64,000 nucleotides of DNA from Lachnospiraceae oral taxon 107 str. F0167 (GCA_000209465.1 GL890583.1:1-64000), one strand, 5' to 3'. Counted from the first letter of the stretch, positions 1 through 9,048 are shown. Notes: generated by a model from the letters alone, not told the origin. Numbers and translations: made by a program.

Positions 1-369
1 AATTAAGTCAAATACAGAGAACTGAAAACGCATTTGAGAAGCAATTATATCAATAGTTTCTTTAACATCAAGCTCATCAATTAATGAGTAGAGCAAGAAG
101 TGTCCTATATTAAGTTCAACAGGGGTGGAAAATGCACGAGGACGGTATTCTTCAGAAAGAACTTTTGTTCTATTCTCGTTTTGCTCTTTTACATAGTCGC
201 TGTAAAATTTAACAGGATCCGGAATCTCACATGAAATCAAATCCTCAACATAACCAAAAGATTTTACATTTTTTGTTCTTGGTTGTTTTTTATCCTTATC
301 CCAAAATGATTCATACATCTGAAGATAAGTACCTTTTTTCTTCTTTTCTTTTCTCAAAAAATAAGCCAT
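1..369 (-). CDS. IS1634-type transposase, N-terminal part, cut by window edge
   Basis: The minus strand is open from an ATG at 369 to the window edge, giving 123 residues beginning MAYFLRKEKKKKGTYLQMYE. This opening, followed by an FGYVEDL-like segment, is characteristic of IS1634-type (IS4 superfamily) transposases, which move the element by a DDE mechanism. The catalytic residues would lie beyond the window, so intactness cannot be judged. An upstream AGAGGTG-like sequence at about 373-379 fits as the ribosome-binding site. The element sits directly upstream of the rpmG-secE-nusG transcription unit and points away from it. Family assignment is by recognition of the N-terminus only. Confidence 0.8.
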   Translation of the reverse strand, partial: MAYFLRKEKKKKGTYLQMYESFWDKDKKQPRTKNVKSFGYVEDLISCEIPDPVKFYSDYVKEQNENRTKVLSEEYRPRAFSTPVELNIGHFLLYSLIDELDVKETIDIIASQMRFQFSVFDLI

Positions 370-462
370 AAACACCTCTAAAAGTAAAGTACTATGAAGT
401 ACTATGATTATAACATACTCTAAAAATTTTTTCAAATTTTTTAAAATATTTTTTATGTCAGA

Positions 463-485
463 AAAGCCTTTAAAATAAAGGCTTT
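463..485. repeat. perfect 10-bp palindrome beside the IS
   Basis: AAAGCCTTTA and its reverse complement are separated by 3 nt. No proper T-tract follows on either strand, so it is a weak terminator candidate. It may belong to the end of the neighbouring insertion sequence. The 10-mer AAGTACATG-like sequence AAGTACTATG occurs twice around 386-405 and once inverted at 541-550, which also hints at an element boundary here. Confidence 0.4.
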
Positions 486-595
486 AAAAGAATTGCACAA
501 AATCAAATAGTTTATTAGAAATTTAAAACGTCGGAACTTTCATAGTACTTCGACGGAAGACGGGACGGGTAGTTACAGCTTAGGTAATATATATC

Positions 596-624
596 TTGAC
601 GGTTATAGTTGTATATGGTAGAAT
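596..624 (+). promoter_or_regulatory. sigma-A promoter of rpmG-secE-nusG
   Basis: TTGACG (596-601) and TAGAAT (619-624) are separated by exactly 17 bp. This is the only strong promoter upstream of rpmG and lies about 75 bp before its start codon. Confidence 0.75.
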
Positions 625-634
625 ATTGGGGATT

Positions 635-659
635 AAAGGATGCAAAGTCCTTTTTTTTT
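635..659 (+). terminator. terminator-like hairpin in the rpmG leader (attenuator candidate)
   Basis: AAAGGA (635-640) pairs with TCCTTT (648-653) around a 7-nt loop and is followed by an unbroken T run to 659. It lies between the promoter and rpmG, so it would act as a leader attenuator rather than an end-of-gene terminator. The stem is short, so efficiency is uncertain. Confidence 0.45.
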
Positions 660-698
660 GGATTTTCAAGTCTAATTCGAACAATGGAGGTGGAGATT

Positions 699-848
699 GT
701 GCGTACAAAGATAACACTTGCTTGTACAGAGTGCAAGCAGCGAAACTATAATACGACCAAGGATAAGAAAAATCATCCTGATCGTATGGAAATTAAAAAG
801 TATTGTAAGTTCTGTAGAACTCATACAGTGCATAAAGAAACAAAATAG
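699..848 (+). CDS. rpmG: 50S ribosomal protein L33
   Basis: This 49-aa protein is a structural component of the large ribosomal subunit. Two CxxC pairs (CTEC near residue 9 and CKFC near residue 37) mark the zinc-binding C+ form of L33. The GTG at 699 is chosen because GGAGGTGG lies 4-12 nt upstream and it gives the standard L33 length; an upstream in-frame ATG would add an unconserved 30-residue tail. It is followed 8 nt later by secE, in the rpmG-secE-nusG order usual for Firmicutes. Confidence 0.95.
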   Translation: MRTKITLACTECKQRNYNTTKDKKNHPDRMEIKKYCKFCRTHTVHKETK

Positions 849-856
849 GAGTAATT

Positions 857-1054
857 ATGGCTGAAGGAAAAAGCGGAAAGATATCTGACTTTTTGAATGG
901 TATAAAGGCAGAGTTTAAAAAGATAGTATGGCCAAACAAGGATGATATAGTAAAGCAGACTATTGCTGTTATTTCATCATCTATAGTGCTGGGTATTATA
1001 ATATCAATACTTGACTTTATCTTCAAAATACTATTAAACTTTGTAATCAAATAG
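857..1054 (+). CDS. secE: preprotein translocase subunit SecE
   Basis: This is a 65-aa single-span SecE, which clamps SecY in the Sec translocation channel. The conserved amphipathic stretch with FKKIVWPNKDD (about residues 21-31) is followed by one transmembrane helix (about 38-60). Length is typical for Gram-positive minimal SecE. A GGAG Shine-Dalgarno sits just upstream of ATG 857. It lies 8 nt after rpmG and 8 nt before nusG, consistent with one transcript. Confidence 0.95.
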   Translation: MAEGKSGKISDFLNGIKAEFKKIVWPNKDDIVKQTIAVISSSIVLGIIISILDFIFKILLNFVIK

Positions 1055-1062
1055 GTGATAAT

Positions 1063-1596
1063 ATGGCAGAGGCACAATGGTTCGTAGCCCATACTTATTC
1101 AGGCTATGAGAATAAAGTAAAAGTAGATATTGAAAAGACAATTGAGAATCGTGGGCTTCAAGACCAGATACTGGAAGTTACGGTTCCTATGGAAACTATA
1201 CTTGAAGTAAAAAATGGTGTCGAAAAATCGTCAGATAAAAAACTTTTCCCCGGATATGTTCTTATACATATGTATATGAATGATGAAACATGGTATGTGG
1301 TTAGAAATACCAGAGGAGTTACAGGTTTCGTAGGTCCGGGAAGCAAGCCGGTACCACTCACCAATGATGAACTTGTAGCACTGGGCTACAGTGGTGATTC
1401 CACAAAGCCTGAGGCTAAGTTGCATGTCGACCTCAAAGAGGGAGATATGGTTACAGTTATCAGTGGGGCATGGAAGGATACCGTGGGAGTGATTACCGCT
1501 GTCAACGAAAAAAGGAAGACCGTTTCTATCAATGTAGAAATGTTTGGACGAGAGACGAAAGTAGAGCTTGAGTTCACAGAAGTAAAGAAGATGTAA
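1063..1596 (+). CDS. nusG: transcription termination/antitermination factor NusG
   Basis: This 177-aa NusG binds the clamp helices of RNA polymerase and promotes processive or paused elongation. The N-terminal NGN domain starts with AQWFVAHTYSGYENKVK and contains the FPGYVLIHM core. The C-terminal KOW domain (about residues 125-177) begins with EGDMVTVISGAWKD. It follows secE closely and precedes the ribosomal rplKA genes in conserved order. Confidence 0.97.
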   Translation: MAEAQWFVAHTYSGYENKVKVDIEKTIENRGLQDQILEVTVPMETILEVKNGVEKSSDKKLFPGYVLIHMYMNDETWYVVRNTRGVTGFVGPGSKPVPLTNDELVALGYSGDSTKPEAKLHVDLKEGDMVTVISGAWKDTVGVITAVNEKRKTVSINVEMFGRETKVELEFTEVKKM

Positions 1597-1630
1597 TGTA
1601 TTTATTACAGAGATGCATTTATTTAAATGC

Positions 1631-1658
1631 GTGGGAGGGAAATTCCCGAAATTACCAC
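1631..1658 (+). promoter_or_regulatory. candidate L1-binding leader hairpin before rplK
   Basis: GTGG (1631-1634) pairs with CCAC (1655-1658). An inner GGGAA/TTCCC hairpin (1637-1647) is separated by an asymmetric internal loop. Such a structure just before rplK resembles the rRNA-mimicking site by which L1 represses its own operon. The assignment is by shape and position; binding is inferred. Confidence 0.55.
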
Positions 1659-1671
1659 AAGGAGGTGCCAA

Positions 1672-2097
1672 ATGGCAAAGAAAGTTACAGGATATATAAA
1701 ATTGCAGATACCTGCAGGTAAAGCAACACCGGCTCCACCTGTCGGTCCGGCTCTCGGACAGCATGGTGTAAACATAGTTGAGTTTACAAAGCAGTTTAAT
1801 GCAAGAACAGCAGATCAGGGAGATTTGATTATCCCTGTTGTTATCACAGTTTATGCAGATAGAAGCTTTAGTTTCATAACTAAGACTCCACCGGCTGCAG
1901 TTTTACTTAAGAAGGCATGTAAGATATCTTCAGGATCAGGTGTACCTAATAAGACAAAGGTAGCTAAGATCACAAGAGCACAGCTCCAGGAGATTGCAGA
2001 GCTTAAGATGCCTGACCTCAATGCAGCAAGTATTGACGCAGCTATCTCTATGATAGCAGGTACAGCCCGTTCAATGGGTATCACAGTAGAAGACTAA
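1672..2097 (+). CDS. rplK: 50S ribosomal protein L11
   Basis: This 141-aa L11 forms the stalk base and GTPase-associated centre with 23S rRNA. The N-terminal [20 protein letters not shown] and the proline-rich linker are diagnostic. ATG 1672 is chosen because AAGGAGGTG precedes it by about 6 nt and it gives standard length; 15 codons of open frame upstream overlap the leader hairpin and are unlikely to be translated. rplA follows 17 nt downstream. Confidence 0.96.
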   Translation: MAKKVTGYIKLQIPAGKATPAPPVGPALGQHGVNIVEFTKQFNARTADQGDLIIPVVITVYADRSFSFITKTPPAAVLLKKACKISSGSGVPNKTKVAKITRAQLQEIAELKMPDLNAASIDAAISMIAGTARSMGITVED

Positions 2098-2114
2098 TTT
2101 AGGAGGTAATATAC

Positions 2115-2810
2115 ATGAAACACGGAAAAAGATATGTTGAAGCTGCCAAATTAGTTGATCGTAGCGTACAGTATGATGCAAGCGAGGCAGTTGCTTTAAT
2201 TAAGAAGACAGCAGTAGCTAAGTTCGATGAAACAATAGAATTACATATAAGAACAGGTCTTGACGGACGTCATGCAGACCAGCAGATTCGTGGTGCAGTA
2301 GTTCTGCCACACGGAACAGGTAAGACTGTAAAAATCTTAGTATTTGCAAAGGGACCAAAGGCTGATGAGGCTTTGGCAGCCGGAGCTGACTATGTTGGAG
2401 CAGAAGAACTTATTCCAAGAATCCAGAATGATGGCTGGTTAGATTTTGATGTTATCGTTGCAACACCTGATATGATGGGCGTTGTAGGACGCCTCGGTAA
2501 GGTACTCGGACCTAAGGGACTTATGCCAAACCCTAAGGCAGGTACTGTTACAATGGATGTTACAAAAGCTATAGCAGACATCAAAGCAGGTAAGGTAGAG
2601 TATCGTCTTGATAAGACAAACCTCGTTCACGTACCTGTAGGAAAGGCTTCATTCAGTGAGCAGCAGCTTTTAGATAACTTCCAGAGCATTATGGATGCTA
2701 TCAATAAGGCTAAGCCAAGCACAGTTAAGGGTGCTTACCTTAAGAGCGTAGTTTTAACTTCAACAATGGGTCCCGGAATCAGACTCAATGTTGCTAAGAT
2801 TACAGGCTAA
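2115..2810 (+). CDS. rplA: 50S ribosomal protein L1
   Basis: This 231-aa protein forms the L1 stalk near the tRNA exit site and is the usual autogenous repressor of rplK-rplA. Diagnostic segments are [14 protein letters not shown] at the N-terminus, [15 protein letters not shown] in the middle, and TMGPGIRLN at the C-terminus. AGGAGG precedes the ATG. Unlike the common order, rplJ-rplL do not follow: a terminator and a PadR operon come next. Confidence 0.97.
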   Translation: MKHGKRYVEAAKLVDRSVQYDASEAVALIKKTAVAKFDETIELHIRTGLDGRHADQQIRGAVVLPHGTGKTVKILVFAKGPKADEALAAGADYVGAEELIPRIQNDGWLDFDVIVATPDMMGVVGRLGKVLGPKGLMPNPKAGTVTMDVTKAIADIKAGKVEYRLDKTNLVHVPVGKASFSEQQLLDNFQSIMDAINKAKPSTVKGAYLKSVVLTSTMGPGIRLNVAKITG

Positions 2811-2851
2811 TCAATTAACAGTAATCAGCTTATATAATAAAGATGCATATA

Positions 2852-2886
2852 CTGCCATATACTTTTAGAGTGTATGGCAGTTTTTT
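2852..2886 (+). terminator. intrinsic terminator after rplA
   Basis: CTGCCATATAC (2852-2862) pairs with GTGTATGGCAG (2870-2880) around a 7-nt loop and is followed by six T. It ends the ribosomal transcript. Confidence 0.9.
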
Positions 2887-3073
2887 AGTTGGAATAAATA
2901 ACACATAGTACCTTGCAATATACAGTAGCGTATGTTATTATAATCAAAGATAAATATTTATGTTATTTTATAAAACTTATTTTAGTTTAAATTCATTTAA
3001 AAGATATGGGCTGAATTTTTCAGTCTGTAAATATTTCCTAGAGTAACAAAGATTTTATTAGAAAGGAAATACC

Positions 3074-3400
3074 ATGGTAACACAGTTTAAAAAAGGGGTA
3101 TTGGAGCTGTGCGTACTGTCTCTTATAAGTAAAAAAGATTGCTACGGATATGAGATAGTAGAGGTGATTTCACAGGCGATAGAGGTATCTGAGGGTACGA
3201 TATATCCTTTGCTTAGAAGGCTTATCACAGAACAGTATTGTACAACATATTTAAAAGAATCCAGTGAGGGACCGCCAAGAAAATATTATACTATCAGCGA
3301 ATCCGGCAGGGAAAGATTTGAAAGTCTTAAGTCTGAGTGGAATAATTTTTCAAAGCAGGTTGATTATATAATTGATCTGAATATCACAGAAGGAGATTAG
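3074..3400 (+). CDS. PadR-family transcriptional regulator
   Basis: This is a 108-aa winged-helix regulator. The opening FKKGVLELCVLSLISKKDCYGYE and the wing segment YPLLRRL...PRKYYTISESG are the PadR hallmarks. GAAAGGAAATACC precedes the ATG. It overlaps no other gene but its stop is 1 nt from the next start, so it is translationally coupled to the DUF1700 and DUF4097 genes. PadR proteins in this arrangement usually repress their own operon in response to envelope stress or small molecules; the inducer here is unknown. Confidence 0.9.
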   Translation: MVTQFKKGVLELCVLSLISKKDCYGYEIVEVISQAIEVSEGTIYPLLRRLITEQYCTTYLKESSEGPPRKYYTISESGRERFESLKSEWNNFSKQVDYIIDLNITEGD

Positions 3401-3401
3401 A

Positions 3402-3989
3402 ATGAAAAGACAGGAGTTTTTAGCTATACTTCGTGCCAATTTAGCCGGTATTGAAGAAAAAGAGTTGGAAGATATAATGTATGATTATGAAGAACATTTT
3501 ACAATCGGCTTGGAAAAGAATAAAACCGAAGAAGAAATATCCGAAGCCTTAGGCAATCCTGTACATATAGCAAATGCATATAAGGCGGACAGCTTTATAA
3601 AAAAAGCCGAGACAAATCCCCGCCCCTACAATATGTTTAAAGCCATACTTGCCGGTATCGGACTCGGACTTTTTAATATAGCATTTGTTATAGGTATTTA
3701 TGCCGGTGTTATAGGCATTGTTTTGGGACTTGGAGGTATTGCCCTGGGTATAAGTATTGCGGGAATTATCTTAATGATACAGCCTGTTTTTATTCTGCCA
3801 TATGTAAGCACACCCTTTAATTTGACTCTTGAACTTGGAAGGTTGGCATGCTTTATATCGGGAATAGGTGCTTTGGCATTAGGGATAATGCTTATACTTC
3901 TCACCGTTTTTATATGCAGGCTTATATTTAAGATAACAATTGCTTATATTAAGGCAAATGTTGAAATGGTAAAAAGAGCGGGTAAATAG
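3402..3989 (+). CDS. DUF1700 / HAAS-domain membrane protein
   Basis: This 195-aa protein has an N-terminal helical domain (about residues 1-60), with MKRQEFLAILRANL and the YDYEEHF motif typical of DUF1700/HAAS proteins. It is followed by hydrophobic glycine-rich segments (about 75-190) forming roughly four membrane helices. Members are usually encoded between a PadR regulator and a DUF4097 protein, exactly as here. The role is thought to be signalling or sensing at the membrane, but no molecular function is established from the sequence. Confidence 0.85.
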   Translation: MKRQEFLAILRANLAGIEEKELEDIMYDYEEHFTIGLEKNKTEEEISEALGNPVHIANAYKADSFIKKAETNPRPYNMFKAILAGIGLGLFNIAFVIGIYAGVIGIVLGLGGIALGISIAGIILMIQPVFILPYVSTPFNLTLELGRLACFISGIGALALGIMLILLTVFICRLIFKITIAYIKANVEMVKRAGK

Positions 3990-4017
3990 AAAGCTATATT
4001 TTATAAGAGAGGTATCC

Positions 4018-4893
4018 ATGAAAAAAATAAAAAATTCCAATAATTGGCTTATTGTTTCGCTTATATTGTTTTTGATATTTATATGTTCGGCAATAAGTGT
4101 AGTTATATTGATCTTTAGAGCACCAAATATAATCCGTACACCAAGTTATGATAATGATTTTGGGGAAAAGAAAGTTATAACGGAAAATATTGATATTACG
4201 GGAATAGATATTATAGATGTAAAATGTGAAGTTGGAGAAATAGATATTGAGAAATACTCCGGAGAAGATGTAAGCATAGAGTATACTGCAAATGAAGATG
4301 CCAAGGTAGAATTACAAAAAGCAAATGGTATACTGACAATTGATGTAATGTATGGAAGAATGTTCAAACTGAATCTTGATATTTTACAAAGTAATAATGT
4401 AAGGCTGAAAATAAAGATACCTGAGAGCTATACTAAAGATATAACTGTTGACAATAATATGGGTGATATGTATGCAAAGGGGAAATTTACAAATGCAAAA
4501 TTGATTTCGGATTTAGGTGATATAGAATCCGAGATGGATGTGGATTATCTGGAGGTGGATATAAGTGCCGGAGATTCTAAAATATCGGGTAAGGTAAATT
4601 CATCAAGAGTTGAATCTTCCTATGGAGAAATTTATTTTAAACCGTCTTTAGGTGAAAAGGGAGAACATACATTAAAGGCTGATGTGGGGGATATATTCCT
4701 GGAACTTACACCTGACAGTGATGTTACCGTGGAGGCAAGAACCGCCTTAGGTGATATAAAAAATCAATTTGCTTTCACCAATATTATAAAGGATGAGAGG
4801 AAGGATTTAGCTTCAAAATTTTTGGCATCCAATAAAAAAGGACAGAACAGAATAGTATTAAAAAGCGATACAGGTGATATCAATATCAAATAA
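4018..4893 (+). CDS. DUF4097 beta-strand repeat protein, membrane anchored
   Basis: This is a 291-aa protein with an N-terminal membrane anchor (about residues 10-33). The extracytoplasmic part is built of short beta repeats with recurring GDI/GDMY/GDS turns, the pattern of DUF4097 (right-handed beta structure related to LiaG/YvlB-type proteins). It lies 28 nt after the DUF1700 gene and is followed by a terminator, so it ends a three-gene PadR operon. Its function is probably envelope-stress related, inferred only from context. Confidence 0.85.
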   Translation: MKKIKNSNNWLIVSLILFLIFICSAISVVILIFRAPNIIRTPSYDNDFGEKKVITENIDITGIDIIDVKCEVGEIDIEKYSGEDVSIEYTANEDAKVELQKANGILTIDVMYGRMFKLNLDILQSNNVRLKIKIPESYTKDITVDNNMGDMYAKGKFTNAKLISDLGDIESEMDVDYLEVDISAGDSKISGKVNSSRVESSYGEIYFKPSLGEKGEHTLKADVGDIFLELTPDSDVTVEARTALGDIKNQFAFTNIIKDERKDLASKFLASNKKGQNRIVLKSDTGDINIK

Positions 4894-4905
4894 TAAATAT
4901 AACAA

Positions 4906-4940
4906 AAGATGATACTGCGATATGCGGCATCATCTTTTTT
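4906..4940 (+). terminator. intrinsic terminator after the DUF4097 gene
   Basis: GATGAT (4908-4913) pairs with ATCATC (4929-4934), continued by an inner CTGC/GCGG stem around a GATAT loop, then six T. Confidence 0.85.
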
Positions 4941-5144
4941 ATTGCCTAAAATATTTAATACTTTTATTTTTGTTTAAATTAAGTGAATAGTTAAAAGTTA
5001 AATGAACATATATAGATAATTTGATGTTAAAACTTGAAAATATTCTATTTATATATTAACATATAGGTAAGAAAAGTAGAGTAAGAAGTTACGATGTGAT
5101 TGTATTTACAACTGAATATAGCGATTTCGGTGAGGAACTTGAAT

Positions 5145-5654
5145 ATGAAGAAAAATTACAGATTTTTAATTGTATTTATTTGTATGTTTATAGCAGGATA
5201 TGCGAGCTTAAAAAGCGGTGAAGGTATAAATGCAAAAAAAATAAAAAATGAGGTGGATGAATATTACAGTAAATTTTCAGCACAGTCCATGCTTGGAAAT
5301 ATAAAAACAGTTAATAAACTTAGCACGGAATGGGACGGGGAAATAACAAAGTATATTGATAAAGAGGATAAGGTATGCAGATGCAGTATCGTAGTTTTTG
5401 GAGAAACTGGGAGATCAACATCAGAATACCTGTTTTTGGATAAGTATATTTATGTAGAGGAATTAAGAGAATATTATTCGTATCCTATCTATATTGATTA
5501 TACAAGACCGGTAGATATATTATACAGAACTCTTAATGAATATATTATTTATAAAGACAAGGTTTACCTGCTTGAAGGGGGATACTTTAAAAAGACGGAA
5601 AATAAATTGCCGGTAAATTCATTGGAAGAGATAGATAAAGCGATGGAAGAGTAA
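5145..5654 (+). CDS. small membrane-anchored protein of unknown function
   Basis: This is a 169-aa protein not recognised as a known family. The start at 5145 is chosen because GTGAGGA lies about 10 nt upstream and it immediately precedes a hydrophobic segment (about residues 5-21: FLIVFICMFIAGYASL), a signal peptide or anchor. There is no clear lipobox cysteine. The rest is hydrophilic, tyrosine- and lysine-rich, with a segment reading YIYVEELREYYSYPIYID. It heads a five-gene same-strand run ending in two LRR surface proteins, suggesting an extracytoplasmic role. Confidence 0.6.
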   Translation: MKKNYRFLIVFICMFIAGYASLKSGEGINAKKIKNEVDEYYSKFSAQSMLGNIKTVNKLSTEWDGEITKYIDKEDKVCRCSIVVFGETGRSTSEYLFLDKYIYVEELREYYSYPIYIDYTRPVDILYRTLNEYIIYKDKVYLLEGGYFKKTENKLPVNSLEEIDKAMEE

Positions 5655-5694
5655 AGTTTTTGCGGATTGATTTTATTTTTAAGGCGGTGTGATT

Positions 5695-6369
5695 ATGGAA
5701 ACTGAGGCAGGGGTAACATTAAAAAATAAGCTAAAAAAGATAATAATAATAACATCTGTATTGTCATTGATATTTGTACTGATAGTATGCAAGGAGTTTT
5801 CAGAGAAAAAAAGGAAGGACAAAGCGTATGAACATGAAAGCAAATCCATGGTTATAGCGACTTTAGCACAACTTCTGAGAGCGGATTTGAAATGTAATGA
5901 TAATAGGGGAAATGAAAAGATAATTGAGAAGAGTAAAAATTTGACTCGTATAGTTGAGCAGGATATTTATGACTATATCGAGGGAAAAAAATACAGCCTT
6001 TATAATTATACAATTATAGAAGATGAAAACACACAGAAGTATATAGATATTTTTAATGACAATATGCAGCATATACGAATAAGCAAAAAGGACAGTAATG
6101 GAAATTTCACTCCCGCTAAAACTATATCGGAGGAAGAAGGGCTTGAGGAGTTTAAGGAAATAAAGGACTTGGATGAGCTTATAAAGTATATGTATAAAAA
6201 AACGGAGAATGGTGCATACTATATATATGCTCTCGAGTTTATAGGAAGCGATAATTATGATTTTAAAGGGAAAATAATATATGAAAGAGACGGCATAGAA
6301 AATATTATATATGAGGATAGAGATATAAGAATATGGGATTTATTTTCCAAAGTATATAAAGATTATTAG
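5695..6369 (+). CDS. membrane-anchored protein, paralogue of the next gene
   Basis: This 224-aa protein of unknown function has one N-terminal transmembrane segment (about residues 15-35) and a hydrophilic extracytoplasmic domain. The ATG at 5695 is preferred over a GTG two codons earlier because AAGGCGG is then correctly spaced. Its C-terminal half shares the pattern EFKEI-x-DLD-x-LI-x-YM with the neighbour at 6444-7109, and both share a FNDNM/FNNNM-x-HI segment, so they arose by duplication. Confidence 0.6.
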   Translation: METEAGVTLKNKLKKIIIITSVLSLIFVLIVCKEFSEKKRKDKAYEHESKSMVIATLAQLLRADLKCNDNRGNEKIIEKSKNLTRIVEQDIYDYIEGKKYSLYNYTIIEDENTQKYIDIFNDNMQHIRISKKDSNGNFTPAKTISEEEGLEEFKEIKDLDELIKYMYKKTENGAYYIYALEFIGSDNYDFKGKIIYERDGIENIIYEDRDIRIWDLFSKVYKDY

Positions 6370-6443
6370 TACGGTAATGCTTATGATGTATTGCAAAACA
6401 GCATTATATTTTATATTTAAAATAGCTTAATGATGGTGATTTT

Positions 6444-7109
6444 ATGAGTACTGAGGCAAAAAGAAAAATAAGAAATATAGCCTGTATATATTTATTTTTT
6501 ATTCTGGTATGGCTTATTATATTGGGAATATATAAACTTAGGCAATATATGGAACATTTAGAGCAAATGAGAAGAAGTGAAGCCTATATGTTTTCGTACG
6601 AGGGATATTTTAAACATAATATTGCAAAACTGGTAGACGGAAAACTTGAGTTTACAAATCATAAGGGAGAGGTCTATATAATCGAAGATGATATAGACCT
6701 AAAGAAGATAGATGAAGAGGAAGAAGCCTATATTGAACATAAAATAAATAAATTCGGAGAATTTCAGATTATAGAGGGAGAGGATACACTGGAAAAGATA
6801 GCAAATTTTAATAATAATATGACTCATATAAAGGTTTGGAATGATGTGGATAAAGAGTATAAGACCATATCCGAAAGTGAAAAACTCCATGAATTCAAAG
6901 AAATATCAGATTTGGACGGATTGATTATTTATATGGGACAAACTAGCGAAAAAGGTGTCGAAAATATTGATGAACTTGATATAGTGGGGCATGACAGAAC
7001 ATGGAGTCCCACAAAAATCATATATGACTATGGTAATGGAGAGGAGAAGGTTTTAGAAGAAAAAGATAATCTGTATATTCGTGATTTATTTAAAGATAAT
7101 TCGAAATGA
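6444..7109 (+). CDS. membrane-anchored protein, paralogue of the previous gene
   Basis: This 221-aa protein has one N-terminal membrane helix (about residues 11-28) followed by a charged, mostly acidic domain. It shares FNNNMTHIKVW and the HEFKEISDLDGLIIYM block with the preceding gene, giving the same architecture and probably the same unknown function. GGTGATTTT precedes the ATG. It stands just upstream of two LRR proteins, so it may be a partner or processing factor for surface proteins; this is a guess from position. Confidence 0.6.
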   Translation: MSTEAKRKIRNIACIYLFFILVWLIILGIYKLRQYMEHLEQMRRSEAYMFSYEGYFKHNIAKLVDGKLEFTNHKGEVYIIEDDIDLKKIDEEEEAYIEHKINKFGEFQIIEGEDTLEKIANFNNNMTHIKVWNDVDKEYKTISESEKLHEFKEISDLDGLIIYMGQTSEKGVENIDELDIVGHDRTWSPTKIIYDYGNGEEKVLEEKDNLYIRDLFKDNSK

Positions 7110-7216
7110 TAGTTGGAATGGGGATTGAAGAAGGTATCAAGTAAACTTATGCATACCGATAATAATGCTTTGTGATAGTGGATGCACGGCTTTCATAAAA
7201 TATAGGAGATATGCTT

Positions 7217-9004
7217 ATGAGCAAAGGAATAAAGAACAGGCTGATTATTTTTATATTATTGATTGTGTTTATTGCACTGTATGTAATTACTCATACAAAA
7301 AGAAAACTGATTATAAAGGATAATATATTCTATGGTGTTGAAGAGGGAATATTTGAGAGCAAGTTAAGTATGAAGGAGCTGACTGTTCCTACAGGGGTTA
7401 AATCAATATCTGCGTATTCCCTTGTAGGCTGTGAAAATCTGGAAGCCGTGGAATTGCCTGATACACTTGAAAGCATCGGAGAACTTTCATTTATGGGCTG
7501 TAGAAAACTTGAGCATATTAAAATACCCGGAAATGTAAGAGGTATAGGTATAGGGGCATTTTTAGAATGCTCAAATTTAAAAAATATAGAATTACCTGAA
7601 GGTTTGGAGAAAATAAATGCTGCAGTATTTAAAAACTGTACCTCTTTGGAAAAAATAAGTATTCCGCTTGGGGTAAAGGAGATTGACGAATCTGCATTTT
7701 CAACTTGTAGAGAACTGAAGGAAATAGAGTTGAATGAGGGGCTCGAAAAGATAGGCAGTGAGGCTTTTTTGGGCTGTGGGAAAATGCAGAGCATAAAAAT
7801 TCCGGATTCTGTGGAGGATATAAATGACTTTGCTTTTAAAGATTGTAAGAACCTTTCAAATATAGAAATGTCCAAGGGTATAAAATATATCAGAGAAGGT
7901 GCATTTGAAGGTACAAAGTATTATGAGAGAGGTCTGTGGGAAGATGAGGACGGCATATATATAGGTGATGCTCTGATAAAATATGAGAATAAAGGCAGTG
8001 AGATAAGGGTAAGAGAGGGCACAAGAGTGATTGCAAGTAAAGCCTGTGCCGATTTGCCTGATTTACATACGGTTGAATTGCCTGAAAGTATTATTATTAT
8101 AGGAAACGGAGCTTTTGTAAATTGTAAAAGTCTTAAAAATATAAATCTGCCCAAGAATTTAGAATATATTGAAAGCAATGCATTTTTTGAATGTAATATA
8201 GAAAGCCTGATTATACCTGCAAGTGTAAAGAGTATAGGAAGCGAGGCGTTTGCCAATTGCAGAAATTTATCGAATGTGGATATGGAAAAGACTCCGGATA
8301 GAATAGATGTAGGAGCATTTGAAAATACATACTGGCTTGAGCATTTGGAAAAAGATGAATATGGCTGTAAATATTTTCAAAATATACTCTTTGGATATGA
8401 AGACGGAGAGAGCCATGTTAAGCTCAGGGAAGGAATAAAGCGTATAAACGGTGATGTATTTTTTAATTCTTTAAAATTAGAAAAAATAGAGATTCCAAAA
8501 AGTGTGGAAATCATAGGAAGGGAAGCTTTTAGCGGATGCCAAAATTTAAAGGAATGTATATTTGAAGAAGGAAGCAATATTAAGATAATTTATGAGGAAG
8601 CTTTTAAAGAATGTAAAAGTCTTAAAGAAATAGAGATTCCTGAAAGTACGGAATATCTGGGTGGTAAAGCCTTTGAAGACTGTGAATCACTTGAAAAAGT
8701 TGTATTTAAGGAAGGCTGTGATATCAAAATATTAAATATGGGAGTATTTTGGAATTGCACTGATTTAAAAGAAATTACTTTGCCTTCAAGCTTGGAAGAG
8801 GTATATTTTGCTGCTTTTGCACATTGTGAAAGCCTGGAAGAAATAAGATTTCCGGAAAGTATAAAGTATATAGACAGCTCTGCTTTAGATATATGTAAGA
8901 ATCTAAAGCAAATAGAAGTACCTGTAAGTATAAAAGAGGATTTTAAGATAGTGAAAAAAATAATTGATTTTGGAGGTACACACCCTAAAGTTATATACTA
9001 TTAA
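7217..9004 (+). CDS. BspA-type leucine-rich repeat protein, membrane anchored
   Basis: This 595-aa protein has an N-terminal transmembrane anchor (about residues 8-24) and then about 20 repeats of roughly 23 residues with the BspA/TpLRR consensus (ex-IxIPxxVxxIGxxAFxxCxxL). Repeats are interrupted by YGCKYFQNILFGY-like linkers. BspA-like LRR proteins bind host or bacterial surface ligands. The second of two closely spaced ATGs (7217) is chosen because AGGAG is 9 nt upstream of it but only 3 nt from the first. It is followed 44 nt later by a paralogue. Confidence 0.85.
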   Translation: MSKGIKNRLIIFILLIVFIALYVITHTKRKLIIKDNIFYGVEEGIFESKLSMKELTVPTGVKSISAYSLVGCENLEAVELPDTLESIGELSFMGCRKLEHIKIPGNVRGIGIGAFLECSNLKNIELPEGLEKINAAVFKNCTSLEKISIPLGVKEIDESAFSTCRELKEIELNEGLEKIGSEAFLGCGKMQSIKIPDSVEDINDFAFKDCKNLSNIEMSKGIKYIREGAFEGTKYYERGLWEDEDGIYIGDALIKYENKGSEIRVREGTRVIASKACADLPDLHTVELPESIIIIGNGAFVNCKSLKNINLPKNLEYIESNAFFECNIESLIIPASVKSIGSEAFANCRNLSNVDMEKTPDRIDVGAFENTYWLEHLEKDEYGCKYFQNILFGYEDGESHVKLREGIKRINGDVFFNSLKLEKIEIPKSVEIIGREAFSGCQNLKECIFEEGSNIKIIYEEAFKECKSLKEIEIPESTEYLGGKAFEDCESLEKVVFKEGCDIKILNMGVFWNCTDLKEITLPSSLEEVYFAAFAHCESLEEIRFPESIKYIDSSALDICKNLKQIEVPVSIKEDFKIVKKIIDFGGTHPKVIYY

Positions 9005-9048
9005 ATTTATGTATCTTAGATAAAGCTAAAGTAGAGGGGAGGATTGCT

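Noticed and set aside
671-698. tRNA fragment (TTCGA-like) before rpmG
   Set aside because: A tRNA-Trp is often found here, but no acceptor or anticodon stem can be formed.
515-736. 73-codon open frame on the minus strand opposite the rpmG promoter
   Set aside because: It covers the promoter, attenuator and start of rpmG on the opposite strand and has no features of a gene.
7330-7875. Long minus-strand frame inside the first LRR gene
   Set aside because: The periodic repeat keeps the opposite strand open; protein is Ser/Phe-rich shadow sequence.
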